Below, one piece after another: positions 26,155 to 34,991 of a stretch of 64,000 bases of DNA. Source of the DNA: Rhodococcus sp. W8901 (lineage in GTDB: Bacteria > Actinomycetota > Actinomycetes > Mycobacteriales > Mycobacteriaceae); contig NZ_CP054690.1 of the NCBI RefSeq assembly GCF_013348805.1, forward strand, positions 1,488,001 to 1,552,000. Direction: 5' to 3'. Position numbers and translations under genes: made by a program. Every line of letters begins with the position of its first letter. The stretch's first letter is position 1. The notes beneath the pieces are model-generated. The model was given only the letters and a program-made list of their open reading frames with translations. It did not search any database and had not been told where the DNA came from.

Positions 26155-26310
26155 ATGGACCGCAGAATGAGCGACAACGAATTGCGCCGGGCGATTCACG
26201 TGCTGCGTGACCGGGCCGACGAGGCCCGCAGCCACGGTCGTCCCGAGGACGCGGAGGGGCTCGAGAAGACCATCCGCGACTACCAGGACGAGATGGCGCA
26301 GCGTCTCTGA
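26155..26310 (+). CDS. Small helical hypothetical protein
   Basis: A 51-residue product read from ATG 26155; ATG 26167 gives 47 residues and a better distance from GGGAGG at 26148. It is almost all charged helix (NELRRAIHVLRDRADEARSH, then DAEGLEKTIRDYQDEMAQ), a likely coiled coil, with no cysteine or membrane segment. It is separated by 124 bp from the dehydrogenase gene. Coding character is supported by its composition; function is unknown. Confidence 0.55.
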   Translation: MDRRMSDNELRRAIHVLRDRADEARSHGRPEDAEGLEKTIRDYQDEMAQRL

Positions 26311-26434
26311 CGCGGCTCCACCGAACCTGCCCGAATCGGCGCCGCAGATCGTCCGGCGCCGATTCCGGTGTGCGCCACGTACACTGCCGAAACGGACTGA
26401 ACCTGAACCGATCGAAGGCGGGGAACTGCAGGCG

Positions 26435-27274
26435 ATGGCGATCAAGACGCTCGACGGTAAGAAGTGCCTGATCACCGGGGCGGCCAGCGGAATCGGTCGG
26501 GCCACGGCTCTCGCGGCGGCCGCGGAAGGTGCCCGGTTGTTCCTCACCGACATCGACGCGGTGGGACTCGAGGAGACCGTCGGCCTCTGCGAGCACGCCG
26601 GCGGCACCATCGAGTGTTCGCGGGCCCTCGACGTGTCCGACTTCGACGCGGTCACCGCGTTCGCCGACGAAATCCACGAACAGTTCGGCAGCCTCGACGT
26701 CGTCATGAACATCGCGGGCATCTCGGCCTGGGGCACCGTCGAGAATCTCGAGCATCGCCACTGGAAGTCGATGGTGGACGTGAACCTGATGGGCCCGATT
26801 CACATCATCGAGCGGTTCGTGCCCCCGATGATCGCGGCCGGGCGCGGCGGACACCTCGTGAACGTGTCGTCGGCCGCCGGCCTGCTGGCGCTGCCGTGGC
26901 ACGCGGCTTACAGCGCCAGCAAGTTCGGTCTACGCGGGGTGTCCGAGGTCCTGCGGTTCGATCTCAAGCGGCACGGTATCGGCGTGAGCCTGGTGGTGCC
27001 CGGTGGCGTGAAGACGCCGTTGGTGGGCACTGTGCAGATTGCCGGTGTGGACCGCGACGATCCCCGCATCCGTAAGCTCACGCACCGATTCGAGAAGCGC
27101 GCCGTGACTCCGGAGAAGGTCGCCGACTGCATCATCGCCGGAATCGAGAAGAACCGGTATCTGGTGTACACGTCCAACGACATCCGATTCGGCTACTGGT
27201 GGGCGCGAAAGTTCGCTCCGCCGTACGAGTTCGTGATGCAGAAGGCGAACGACCAGTTCAGTAAGCTGCTGTAG
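26435..27274 (+). CDS. Short-chain dehydrogenase/reductase
   Basis: The 279-residue oxidoreductase starts at ATG 26435. The NAD(P)-binding motif is GAASGIGRA near residue 16, the NNAG-like motif reads MNIAGISAWG, and the catalytic set is Ser (NVSSAAGLL), Tyr and Lys (YSASKFG). A C-terminal extension with an amphipathic, aromatic end (IRFGYWWARKFAPPYEFV) suggests membrane contact, as in SDRs acting on lipids or long-chain alcohols. Its stop codon lies in the first unit of a CTGTAG tandem repeat and its last 17 nt overlap the convergent ABC ATPase gene. The substrate is unknown. Confidence 0.88.
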   Translation: MAIKTLDGKKCLITGAASGIGRATALAAAAEGARLFLTDIDAVGLEETVGLCEHAGGTIECSRALDVSDFDAVTAFADEIHEQFGSLDVVMNIAGISAWGTVENLEHRHWKSMVDVNLMGPIHIIERFVPPMIAAGRGGHLVNVSSAAGLLALPWHAAYSASKFGLRGVSEVLRFDLKRHGIGVSLVVPGGVKTPLVGTVQIAGVDRDDPRIRKLTHRFEKRAVTPEKVADCIIAGIEKNRYLVYTSNDIRFGYWWARKFAPPYEFVMQKANDQFSKLL

Positions 27275-27992
27275 CTGTAGCTGTAGCTGTAGCTGTAGCT
27301 GTAGCTGTAGCGATCCCAGCGCCGCGGGGACGCAATGCACCGCTGTGCATCTCGTAGGCGGCATCCACCAGGTCCAACTGGCTGAGATCGTGCGTCACCA
27401 TCACCGTCGCGACCGAACGCTCGCGGCTCAGCTCGGCGAGCAGCGCGACGATCTCGCGGCTGCGTTCCTCGTCCAGCGCCGACGTCGGCTCGTCGACCAA
27501 CAGGACCGCGGGATCGTTCACGATCGACCGGGCGATCGCGACGCGCTGACGCTGGCCGCCGGAGAGCTGGTTCGGGCGTCGGTCGAGCTGGCCCTCGAGT
27601 CCGAGGCTGCACAGGAGTTCCCGGGCCCGCTTGCGGCTTTCGCGCACCGAACCGCCGTTCAGGTGCGTGATCATCTGCAGCTGCTCGGTCGCGGTGAGCG
27701 ACGGCAGCAGGTTCGACTGCTGGAAGACGAAGCCGAGCTTCTCCCGGCGCATGTCGGTGCGCGCTGCGCGATCGAGGCCCGTGACGTCGGTGCCGTCGAT
27801 CGCGACGGTGCCCGACTCGGGCGAGATCAGCAGTCCGGCCACCGCGAGCAGGCTCGACTTTCCCGAGCCCGATGGCCCGGTGACGGCGACCAGTTCGCCG
27901 CGGTTCACGTCCAGGTCGACGTCGTCGAGGGCGCGCAGGCGGGTGTCTCCGTCGGGGTAGGTCAGTACGGCGTTGCGGAGCGAGATGCTCAT
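27258..27992 (-). CDS. ABC transporter ATP-binding protein (MacB/LolD type) with Ala-Thr repeat tail
   Basis: The 244-residue ATPase has Walker A GPSGSGKSSLL near residue 39, a Q-loop FVFQQSNLLP, signature QLSGGQRQRVAIA, Walker B VLLVDEPTSALD and switch VMVTHDLSQ. This is the MacB/LolD class that pairs with FtsX-type permeases, one of which follows at 28027. The last residues are seven Ala-Thr pairs plus AAY, encoded by a CTGTAG tandem repeat (read on the minus strand as ACA and GCT codons). The tail is not part of the usual fold and its length may vary by whole units. The gene overlaps the dehydrogenase by 17 nt. Confidence 0.9.
   Translation of the reverse strand: MSISLRNAVLTYPDGDTRLRALDDVDLDVNRGELVAVTGPSGSGKSSLLAVAGLLISPESGTVAIDGTDVTGLDRAARTDMRREKLGFVFQQSNLLPSLTATEQLQMITHLNGGSVRESRKRARELLCSLGLEGQLDRRPNQLSGGQRQRVAIARSIVNDPAVLLVDEPTSALDEERSREIVALLAELSRERSVATVMVTHDLSQLDLVDAAYEMHSGALRPRGAGIATATATATATATATAAY
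27269..27310. repeat. Seven-copy CTGTAG tandem repeat across convergent gene ends
   Basis: Seven uninterrupted CTGTAG units. On the plus strand the first unit supplies the TAG stop of the dehydrogenase. On the minus strand the array encodes (Ala-Thr)7 at the end of the ABC ATPase. Because the unit is 6 nt, gain or loss changes the tail by one Ala-Thr pair without a frameshift. Confidence 0.97.
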
Positions 27993-28026
27993 GGGAGGTC
28001 CTTTCGAGTTCTGTCGGACGCCGGGC

Positions 28027-29094
28027 TCAGCGCGCGTTCGCGAGCGCGGTCAGCGGATCGATCGAGACGATCCGGGCCAGTGCTGCCGTGGCGCCGATCA
28101 TGCCCATCACGATCAGTGCGACGAACGGGACGAGCGTGCCCGAGACGGTCAGCGTGAACGGCACGAACTTCGATGCGATCGTGCCCAGTCCCAGGGCGGC
28201 CAGGCTGCCGAGGCCGGCGCCGAGCGTCAGGACGATGAGGGACTGCCCGAGGGCGTCCTTGAGCAGGTACTTCGTGGAGGCGCCGACAGCCTTGAGGATG
28301 GCGAGGTCCTGGCTGCGTTGGATGGTCCAGACGGTGAAGAAGGCGCCGACGACGAGGGCGCTGACTGTCATCAGCATCGCCTGCATCAGCAGCAGGGATC
28401 CGCGCTCCGACGTGTAGGAGCCGATCGCGTTGAGGGCGCCGCCCTCGTCGGTGATCGACGTGCCGGTGGCGGCTGCCGCACTGTCGGCGTCGAAGCCGCC
28501 GGAGGTGCGCATCGCGATCACGGTGCCGTCGCTGCCGCCTGCGGCCGGGAGCTGTGTCCACACGTCGTGGTTCATCCACACGACCGGCTGGTGACTGTAG
28601 AGAGAGTCGTCGACGAGGGCGCTGATGGTCAAGGTGTCGGCGCCGATGGTGATCTGGCTCCCGACGCCCCAGCCGTTGTCCTTCGCCAGGTCGGCGTCGA
28701 CCGCGACCGAGGCGGCGTCGAGCGGCACGGGGGCGGCGAACGAGTGTCCGTCCACACCGAACGCCGAGGCCGCGACCTCACGGTCTCCCGCGGAGATCCG
28801 GACGGGGGCGATTCCGATGACGGCGGCCTCGTCGACACCGGCGGTCGCGGCGAGGGCGTCGCGCTGCTGCTCGGTTACGGTGGACTCCCCGAAAGACAGG
28901 GACTGCCCGTCGGCCGGCTCGCCGAACGCGAAGTTGTCGGCGCCGAGGTGCTTGACCGCGGCGATCGATTGGTTGCCCAGTCCCGTGGTGAGCCCCGACA
29001 GCATCACGACCATCAGGGAGATCAGGAACAGCGCCGAACTCATCAGGGTGAATCGGCCCTTGGCGAAGCGGAGATCTCGAATGCTGAGGAACAT
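28027..29094 (-). CDS. FtsX/MacB-type ABC transporter permease
   Basis: The 355-residue protein has an N-terminal membrane helix (TLMSSALFLISLMVVMLSG), an extracytoplasmic domain of about 190 residues (residues 40-230), and three C-terminal helices. The FtsX signature lies between them: WTIQRSQDLAILKAVGASTKYLLKDALGQS split around the coupling helix. It pairs with the ATPase whose start is 34 nt downstream. Such systems usually export or extract lipids and peptides at the envelope instead of importing solutes. A two-component system is divergently encoded next door. Confidence 0.87.
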   Translation of the reverse strand: MFLSIRDLRFAKGRFTLMSSALFLISLMVVMLSGLTTGLGNQSIAAVKHLGADNFAFGEPADGQSLSFGESTVTEQQRDALAATAGVDEAAVIGIAPVRISAGDREVAASAFGVDGHSFAAPVPLDAASVAVDADLAKDNGWGVGSQITIGADTLTISALVDDSLYSHQPVVWMNHDVWTQLPAAGGSDGTVIAMRTSGGFDADSAAAATGTSITDEGGALNAIGSYTSERGSLLLMQAMLMTVSALVVGAFFTVWTIQRSQDLAILKAVGASTKYLLKDALGQSLIVLTLGAGLGSLAALGLGTIASKFVPFTLTVSGTLVPFVALIVMGMIGATAALARIVSIDPLTALANAR

Positions 29095-29222
29095 GTCATC
29101 CAGCTTCGCGTGAAGGGGGTGGTTGGGGCATCGCGCATCGGTTGACTTCGCCGGTCCATCGAAAGTTGGAGACAGCGGTTCACGGCGGCGGCGGGTGGTG
29201 CCGCGGTGTTAGCGTGAATGCA

Positions 29223-30422
29223 ATGCAGACCCACGACGTGTCCCTTCCCGGTGGCGTCGCGCCGGTGTTGCGCGCGATGCAGATCGGCGCCCACGTCCTG
29301 TTCGTTCTGCTTCTCGCGGTGGGTATCGGCCGGGTCCTCGTGTCGCAGGGCGCGCACGAGGCCTGGATTCTGGTGCTAGCGCTCGCGGAGCTCGCCTGGT
29401 ACATCGGCGGCGTGTCGTTCGTGCGCCGCCGCGGTGTCGTGCAGCGCTCGACGGGCCAGGTCTGGCTGGCGGTGCTGGTGGCGGGCTGGCTGGCTCTGGT
29501 GGCGTCGAATCCCAACTTCGTGTGGGTCGTCTTCGCACTGTTCTTCCTGTGCTTCCACCTGCTGTCGGTCCCGGTGGCGCTGATCACGACCGTGGTGCTC
29601 ACGGTCGTCTCGATCGCCGCGAGTCTGCTGCACGGCGACAGCAACACGGTGGCGTCCATCCTCGGTCCGACCTTCGGTTCGGCTGTGGCCGCGGGCATGG
29701 CGATGGTGTACCAGCAGTTGGCCCGTGAGGCGGCGCAGCGTCAGCAGTTGGTCGACGAGCTCACCGACGCGCACCGCGAGCTGCTCGATGCACAGGACGA
29801 ACTGGTCGCGTTGCAGCGCGAGTCCGGCGCCGTCGCCGAGCGCGCGCGCCTGGCCCGCGACATCCACGACACATTGGCACAGGGTTTTTCGTCGATCCTT
29901 CTGCTGGCTCGTGCGGGCCTGCGTGGCACCGATACGGCCCCGACCTTCACCCAGATCGCCGACACGGCACAGCAGAACCTGGTGGAGGCGCGACGGGTGG
30001 TGGATGCGCTGCGGCCGTCGGATCTCGAGTCCGCGCCGCTCGAGTCGGCGCTGCGGCGACAGCTGGAGCAGCTGGAACAGCACACCGGGATCGTCGGAGA
30101 ACTGTTCACCGACGGCGATCCGGTCCCGCTGCCGATGGACTACGATGTCGCGTTGTTGCGGGTGGGGCAGAGCGCTCTTGCGAACGTGCGCCTGCACTCG
30201 CATGCTCGGCGCGTGCGGCTGACCCTGACGTACGCCACCGACGAGGTACGTCTCGACATCGTCGACGACGGCATCGGATTCGACGAACGCGAGGCCGGCG
30301 GATTCGGGCTGCGGGCGATGCGCGATCGTCTTGCACTGTTAGGAGGAACACTGGTGGTCGAATCGGCTCCGGGCGACGGAACTGCCGTGGCTGCAACACT
30401 TCCCGTCGGGCGTCCCCTGTGA
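29223..30422 (+). CDS. NarL-type sensor histidine kinase
   Basis: I take ATG 29223 (399 residues); GTG 29214 or 29208 could start a leaderless message, since no good ribosome site is visible. About five membrane helices fill the first 160 residues, with no large outside domain, so sensing is probably within the membrane. A coiled linker leads to the HisKA_3 motif RLARDIHDTLAQGFSSILLL with His215, and the ATP-binding domain ends with DIVDDGIGFDEREAGGFGL. Its stop overlaps the regulator start (GTGA). It is divergent from an ABC exporter, which it probably controls. Confidence 0.88.
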   Translation: MQTHDVSLPGGVAPVLRAMQIGAHVLFVLLLAVGIGRVLVSQGAHEAWILVLALAELAWYIGGVSFVRRRGVVQRSTGQVWLAVLVAGWLALVASNPNFVWVVFALFFLCFHLLSVPVALITTVVLTVVSIAASLLHGDSNTVASILGPTFGSAVAAGMAMVYQQLAREAAQRQQLVDELTDAHRELLDAQDELVALQRESGAVAERARLARDIHDTLAQGFSSILLLARAGLRGTDTAPTFTQIADTAQQNLVEARRVVDALRPSDLESAPLESALRRQLEQLEQHTGIVGELFTDGDPVPLPMDYDVALLRVGQSALANVRLHSHARRVRLTLTYATDEVRLDIVDDGIGFDEREAGGFGLRAMRDRLALLGGTLVVESAPGDGTAVAATLPVGRPL

Positions 30423-31045
30423 GCGTCGTGCGGGTCCTGCTGGTCGACGATCACCCGGTGGTCCGCGCCGGGCTGCGCGCGCTGCTCGCGTCGCACGACG
30501 ATGTCGAGGTGGTGGCCGAGGCGTCGTCGGGCGAGGAGGCGGTGGCGTTGGCCGCGACCGCGAAACCCGATGTGGTGCTGATGGATCTGCGTCTGGGCGC
30601 CGGGATCGACGGCGCCGGTGCGACCGCCGAGATCGTGGCGCGCCCGAACCCGCCGCGGGTGGTGGTGCTCACGACGTACGACACCGACGCCGACATCCTG
30701 CGGGCCGTGGAGGCGGGCGCCGCGGGGTACCTGCTCAAGGACACCGCCCCGCACGTGCTGATCGACTCGGTGTTCGCGGCGGCTCGCGGCGAGACGGTGC
30801 TCGATCCCGAGGTGGCGCAGCGGCTCTACCGGCGGATGCAGCAACCGCGCGCCGACCTCAGCGCGCGGGAGACCGAGGTGCTGGCACTCGTGGCCGAGGG
30901 GCTGTCCAATCGGGCAATTGCGAAACAGTTGTTCGTCAGTGAGGCGACGGTGAAATCGCACCTGGTGCATGCGTTCACGAAGCTCGAGGTCGACAGCCGC
31001 ACGGCCGCGGTGGCCGCGGCCCGCGAACGGGGCTTGATCGCCTGA
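30419..31045 (+). CDS. LuxR/NarL-type response regulator
   Basis: The 208-residue regulator has a receiver domain with phospho-acceptor Asp56 (VVLMDLRLG), the DDH acidic pocket near residue 10 and the switch TTYD. A C-terminal LuxR helix-turn-helix follows (LSARETEVLALVAEGLSNRAIA, then FVSEATVKSHLVHAFTKL, read with breaks). It starts at GTG 30419 in a 4-nt overlap with the kinase gene. The ABC exporter encoded divergently upstream of the kinase is the likely target. Confidence 0.93.
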   Translation: MSVVRVLLVDDHPVVRAGLRALLASHDDVEVVAEASSGEEAVALAATAKPDVVLMDLRLGAGIDGAGATAEIVARPNPPRVVVLTTYDTDADILRAVEAGAAGYLLKDTAPHVLIDSVFAAARGETVLDPEVAQRLYRRMQQPRADLSARETEVLALVAEGLSNRAIAKQLFVSEATVKSHLVHAFTKLEVDSRTAAVAAARERGLIA

Positions 31046-31067
31046 GCGGTGCGGTAGCGTCGGCAGA

Positions 31068-31574
31068 ATGCCGAAGCGATTCGAGTTCTCGGCCGATTTC
31101 GACCACCCCGTCGACCGGGTGCACGCACTCCTGACCGACGAGGGCTACTGGCGTTCGCGGATGCCGCCGCAGTCGCGCGGATCGGTGCGGGTGGACCGGA
31201 CGTCCGACGGCGACGGGCAGTCGCTCGTCACCGTGACGATGACCGAGGCTGTCGATACCGACACGTTCCCCGCACTCGTGCGCAAGGTCATCCGCGGTGA
31301 GATGCGGATGGAGCGGATCGACACGTGGCGCGCCGTGCACGACGGCCGGGCGTCGGGGACACTCGCCGGGTCCGCCACCGGCATTCCCGTCACGATCGAC
31401 GGAGAATACACGCTACGTCCGGGCACCAGCGGCTCCGTGCTCGATGTCCGCGGCACGGCCACAGTGCGAATTCCGCTGGTGGGTAGCCAGATCGAGCTGT
31501 TGGTGCGTCAGATGGTGTCACAGGTGGTCGAGCGGGACCGGGCCGAGGCCCACCGTCGGCTCGACAACGGCTGA
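31068..31574 (+). CDS. DUF2505 domain protein
   Basis: The 168-residue protein matches DUF2505, a START/SRPBCC-like actinobacterial family: RFEFSADFDHPVDRVHALLTDEGYW at the start (broken here as two blocks), DTWRAVHDGRASGTLAGSA in the middle, and ELLVRQMVSQVVERDRAEA as the C-terminal helix closing the cavity. Such folds bind hydrophobic ligands; the ligand is unknown. It lies 22 nt after the response regulator and is probably co-transcribed. The convergent soxR gene ends 7 nt away. Confidence 0.82.
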   Translation: MPKRFEFSADFDHPVDRVHALLTDEGYWRSRMPPQSRGSVRVDRTSDGDGQSLVTVTMTEAVDTDTFPALVRKVIRGEMRMERIDTWRAVHDGRASGTLAGSATGIPVTIDGEYTLRPGTSGSVLDVRGTATVRIPLVGSQIELLVRQMVSQVVERDRAEAHRRLDNG

Positions 31575-31581
31575 CCGGGCG

Positions 31582-32037
31582 TCAGTCGATCTCGACGTCG
31601 ATCACCCGTGCGCCCGGACCCTCGGTTCCCAACTCGTCGTGCGGGTTGGCCAGCGTGCAACTCGCGAGGGACAGGCACCCGCATCCGATGCAGTTGGTGA
31701 GGTCGTCACGCAACCTGGTGAGCTGCTCGATCCGCCGGTCGAGATCGGCGTGCCACCGGCTCGACAGCCGCGCCCAGTCGCTGCGCGTCGGGGTGCGGCC
31801 GTCCGGCAGCGTGGAGAGCGCGTCGCGGATCTCGGCGAGGGGGATGCCGACCTTCTGCGACAGCCGGATGAACGCCACCCGGCGCAGCACGTCGCGCTTG
31901 TAGCGTCGCTGGTTCCCGCTGGTACGTCGGCTCGAGATCAGGCCCTCACGCTCGTAGAAGTGCAGCGCGGAGACCGCCACACCACTGCGCTCGGAGAGCT
32001 GTCCGGGCGTGAGTTCCCGGGTGTTCCAATCGGGCAT
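31582..32037 (-). CDS. soxR: Redox-sensing MerR-family regulator SoxR
   Basis: From ATG 32037 the 151-residue protein has a MerR helix-turn-helix ([20 protein letters not shown], then [18 protein letters not shown]), a dimer helix, and the [2Fe-2S] motif [12 protein letters not shown], the C-x2-C-x-C-x5-C pattern specific to SoxR. Oxidation of the cluster by redox-cycling compounds activates transcription from promoters with long spacers. Actinobacteria lack SoxS and SoxR acts directly on few genes. A candidate site is in the gap to the divergent arcA gene. Confidence 0.92.
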   Translation of the reverse strand: MPDWNTRELTPGQLSERSGVAVSALHFYEREGLISSRRTSGNQRRYKRDVLRRVAFIRLSQKVGIPLAEIRDALSTLPDGRTPTRSDWARLSSRWHADLDRRIEQLTRLRDDLTNCIGCGCLSLASCTLANPHDELGTEGPGARVIDVEID

Positions 32038-32069
32038 GTCCACGGTGCTCGCCTTCCCTGAGCCGACAA

Positions 32070-32087
32070 CCTGAACAATACTCGAGG
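32070..32087. promoter_or_regulatory. Candidate SoxR box between soxR and arcA
   Basis: CCTGAACAATACTCGAGG resembles the 18-bp SoxR box CCTCAAG-N4-CTTGAGG: the outer CCT/AGG match while inner positions are degraded. It lies 33 nt upstream of soxR. Weak evidence. Confidence 0.3.
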
Positions 32088-32135
32088 ATCTGGGTGCGGG
32101 GTGCCGACCGTCGTCCACGGGACTACCGTTTACGC

Positions 32136-33362
32136 ATGAGCGTGCGGGAGCCGTCCGAACTGGGTGTCGACACCGAGGTGGGTGCGCTGCGGTCGGTGCT
32201 CCTGCATCGCCCCGGCGACGAGCTACGGCGTCTCACTCCCCGCAACAACGATCAACTGCTGTTCGACGGTCTGCCCTGGGTGGATCGTGCGCAGGACGAG
32301 CACGACGCGTTCGCGGACGTCCTACGCGGCCGCGGCATCGAGGTGCTGCTCGTGTCCGACCTGCTCACCGAGACCCTCACGACCAGCGGCGCCGCCCGGA
32401 TGCAGGGCATCTCGGCTGCTGTCGACCCCCGCAAACTCGGGCACGTCCTGGCGCAGGACCTGGCGGCGCACCTGCGCGGCGTCCCGGCCGCCGAGCTGTC
32501 GACGATCCTCACGTCCGGGATGACGTTCGACGAGTTGCCGATCGGGACCGGTGCGGCCACCCCGTCGCTCGTGCGGCTGATGCACCACGGCGCGGACTTC
32601 GTGATCGACCCGTTGCCGAACCTGCTGTTCACGCGGGATTCGTCGTTCTGGATCGGCGGCCGGGTCGCGATCACATCGCTCGCACTGCCGGCGCGGGTGC
32701 GTGAGGCGTCACTGACCGACCTGATCTACGCGCACCATCCGCGGTTTCGTGGGGTGCGGCGGGCCTACGAGTCCCACACCGCCCCCGTCGAGGGCGGCGA
32801 CGTCCTGCTGCTCGCGCCGGGGGTCATCGCGGTCGGGGTGGGGGAGCGGACCACCCCGGCAGGTGCGGAGGCGTTGGCGCGCAGCGTGTTCGAGGACGAG
32901 CTGGCGCACACCGTCCTGGCTGTACCGATCGAGCAGCGGCGCGCGTCGATGCACCTCGACACCGTACTGACGATGGTCGACTCGGATGCCGTCGTGATGT
33001 ATCCCGCGGTGCGGGACACCTTGTCGGCGTTCACTATTCGACGTGAGGACGGCGTCGTCGGGATCGGGGGACCGGAACCGTTCCTGGACGCCGCGGCGGC
33101 CGCGATGGGGATCGGCAAGCTACGGGTGATCGACACCGGGTTGGATCATGTGACCGCAGAACGTGAGCAGTGGGACGACGGCAACAACACCCTCGCGCTG
33201 GCCCCCGGCGTCGTGGTTGCCTACGAGCGCAACGTCGAGACGAACGCGCGGATGGAGGCGGCAGGCATCGAGGTGTTGCGCATCTCCGGGTCCGAGCTGG
33301 GGTCGGGTCGGGGCGGACCGCGCTGCATGTCGTGTCCGCTCGCGCGCGGTCCGCTGGACTGA
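32136..33362 (+). CDS. arcA: Arginine deiminase
   Basis: The 408-residue enzyme starts at ATG 32136; the frame is open 14 codons further up without a ribosome site. It hydrolyses L-arginine to citrulline and ammonia. Family landmarks are present: [50 protein letters not shown] with the catalytic His/Asp, DDGNNTLAL, and the nucleophile Cys in [10 protein letters not shown] near the end. No arcB, arcC or antiporter gene adjoins, so it is not part of a standard ADI energy operon here. Confidence 0.93.
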   Translation: MSVREPSELGVDTEVGALRSVLLHRPGDELRRLTPRNNDQLLFDGLPWVDRAQDEHDAFADVLRGRGIEVLLVSDLLTETLTTSGAARMQGISAAVDPRKLGHVLAQDLAAHLRGVPAAELSTILTSGMTFDELPIGTGAATPSLVRLMHHGADFVIDPLPNLLFTRDSSFWIGGRVAITSLALPARVREASLTDLIYAHHPRFRGVRRAYESHTAPVEGGDVLLLAPGVIAVGVGERTTPAGAEALARSVFEDELAHTVLAVPIEQRRASMHLDTVLTMVDSDAVVMYPAVRDTLSAFTIRREDGVVGIGGPEPFLDAAAAAMGIGKLRVIDTGLDHVTAEREQWDDGNNTLALAPGVVVAYERNVETNARMEAAGIEVLRISGSELGSGRGGPRCMSCPLARGPLD

Positions 33363-33369
33363 CCGGGAA

Positions 33370-33717
33370 CTAGAGGATCTCGCGCACCTTCTCGTACGGC
33401 CGCGCCAGGACGGTGCCGCGGTCGGTGACGACGATCGGCCGCTCGATGAGGATCGGGTTGTCGACCATCGCGTCGAGCAGTTCGTCCTCGGACGCCTCGG
33501 CCAGCCCCAGTTCCTTGTACAGCGCCTCCTTCTTGCGGATCGCCTCGCTCGGGCGCAGGCCCGCGTCGTCGAGCAGCTTGCGCAGGCCGTCGCGGGACGG
33601 CGGCGTCTCGAGGTACTTGACGACGGTCGGCTCGATGCCGGCCTCCTCGATGAGCTTCAACGTGTTCCGCGACGTGCTGCAGCGGGGATTGTGATAAATC
33701 GTTGCGGTCTTCGCCAT
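33370..33717 (-). CDS. ArsC-family (glutaredoxin-type) arsenate reductase-like protein
   Basis: The 115-residue protein has the thioredoxin-like ArsC fold with the catalytic cysteine in HNPRCSTSRNTLKLI near residue 13, VKYLETPPSRDGL, and the conserved basic end PILIERPIVVTDRGT, where ArsC enzymes place substrate-binding arginines. It lies tail to tail with arcA, 7 nt apart, and no arsR, arsB or acr3 gene is near, so a role in arsenic resistance is uncertain. Spx-like regulators share the fold but lack this set of arginines. Confidence 0.85.
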   Translation of the reverse strand: MAKTATIYHNPRCSTSRNTLKLIEEAGIEPTVVKYLETPPSRDGLRKLLDDAGLRPSEAIRKKEALYKELGLAEASEDELLDAMVDNPILIERPIVVTDRGTVLARPYEKVREIL

Positions 33718-33799
33718 GAGAGCCATTCTGCACGGGGACAATGGCAGGGAACGCGTATGCATGTCGAATCCGAGTCGAATCGAATGCGAGGAGTCCGCA

Positions 33800-34486
33800 A
33801 TGACAGGTCGACGCATCGTCATCGCCGGAGGGCACGGCAAGATCTCCCGGCACCTGACCAAACTGCTCACCGCATCGGGAGACCGCGCGGTGGCGCTGAT
33901 CCGAAATCCCGACCACGAGGGGCCGGTGCGCGCGCTGGGCGCCCTGCCGGAGATCGTCGATCTGGAACAGGCGACGGCCGACCAGGTCGCCGAGTTGCTG
34001 CACGACGCCGATGCGGTCGTGTTCGCCGCGGGCGCGGGTCCGGGCAGCGGTGTCGCACGAAAGGACACCGTCGACCGCGGTGCGGCGGTTCTCCTGGCCG
34101 ACGCCGCCGAACTGGCCGGTGTCAGACGGTTCGTCCAGATCAGCTCGTTCGGTGCGGGCGAGCCCGTGCCTCCGGGTACGGACGAGGTCTTCGCTGCGTA
34201 TCTGGCGGCGAAGACGGCCGCCGAGGACGACCTCCGGCGGCGGGAGGGGCTGGACTGGACGATCCTGCGACCCGGCGGGCTCACCGACGACGACCCGACC
34301 GGGGAGGTGACGCTCACCGACCCGCCGCTCGAACGCGGCACCGTTCCGCGCGCCGATGTCGCGGCGGTGATCGCGGCGTTGCTGGAGCCCGGTGCGGACG
34401 GCCGCGCACCTCGGGCGGTCGGCCGCACGTTGATGCTGACGAATGGCTCGATTCCGATCAGGGACGCTGTAGCCGCGTTACCGTGA
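33800..34486 (+). CDS. NAD(P)-binding SDR-like protein (atypical extended)
   Basis: Start ATG 33800 with GAGGAG 6 nt upstream; 228 residues. The Rossmann motif is AGGHGKISRHLTKLL near residue 9, followed by DADAVVFAAGAGPG and FVQISSFGAG, and a lysine in YLAAKTAAEDDLR matching the catalytic Tyr-x3-Lys position. The protein is short and resembles the NAD_binding_10 group, which act as reductases or as NmrA-like redox sensors. It stands between the ArsC-like and GntR genes; no pathway can be named. Confidence 0.8.
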   Translation: MTGRRIVIAGGHGKISRHLTKLLTASGDRAVALIRNPDHEGPVRALGALPEIVDLEQATADQVAELLHDADAVVFAAGAGPGSGVARKDTVDRGAAVLLADAAELAGVRRFVQISSFGAGEPVPPGTDEVFAAYLAAKTAAEDDLRRREGLDWTILRPGGLTDDDPTGEVTLTDPPLERGTVPRADVAAVIAALLEPGADGRAPRAVGRTLMLTNGSIPIRDAVAALP

Positions 34487-34529
34487 GTTCAACCAGCGTG
34501 AACGGCCGCAGGGCGATGAAAGGGATGCA

Positions 34530-34889
34530 GTGGACATCGAGATCGACCACGACTCGACGACGCCGCCGTTCGAGCAGCTGCGGGTGCGCATCCTCGAACT
34601 CGTGCGGAACGAGGAGTTGGTGGCCGGCGCCAAGATTCCGACGGTCCGCAAGCTCGCGTCCGATCTGGGCATAGCGCCGAACACGGTGGCCCGCACCTAC
34701 CGTGAGCTCGAACAGCTCGGCGTCATCGAAACCCGCGGACGGCTCGGTTCGTTCATCGCGGCATCCGGGGATCCGACGCGGACGAAGGCGCAGCAGGCAG
34801 CCACGGAGTACGTCGCAGCCATTCGCCGCATGGGGATTTCCGACACCGATGCCGCGGCGTTCGTGGCGACGGCGCTGAGGGGGGCGTGA
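34530..34889 (+). CDS. GntR-family regulator, YtrA type
   Basis: The 119-residue protein is a GntR winged helix with only a short tail, as in the YtrA subgroup: PPFEQLRVRILELVRNEELV, then KIPTVRKLASDLGIAPNTVA and TYRELEQLGVIETRGRLGSF. The GTG start at 34530 follows AAAGGGATG. YtrA-type regulators usually control an adjacent ABC transporter, but none lies here. The neighbours are an SDR-like gene and a DoxX gene. Confidence 0.88.
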   Translation: MDIEIDHDSTTPPFEQLRVRILELVRNEELVAGAKIPTVRKLASDLGIAPNTVARTYRELEQLGVIETRGRLGSFIAASGDPTRTKAQQAATEYVAAIRRMGISDTDAAAFVATALRGA

Positions 34890-34898
34890 CCCGGTTTG

Positions 34899-34912
34899 GT
34901 TGACGCTTCAAC
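34899..34912. promoter_or_regulatory. Short inverted repeat before doxX (candidate operator)
   Basis: GTTGA-CGCT-TCAAC lies in the 102-bp gap between the GntR gene and the DoxX gene, next to an AT-rich ACTTAAACC. It could be an operator for the doxX promoter. Only the symmetry supports this. Confidence 0.3.
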
Positions 34913-34991
34913 TTAAACCTGTCAGAGTGGGACTACCCGAGAGCGCGTGATCCTGTTCTTCTCGCGCGTCCCACCACCTCCGAGGACCCTC

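Noticed and set aside
27269-27310. CTGTAG array as a CRISPR
   Set aside because: The unit is 6 nt with no spacers; it is a simple tandem repeat.
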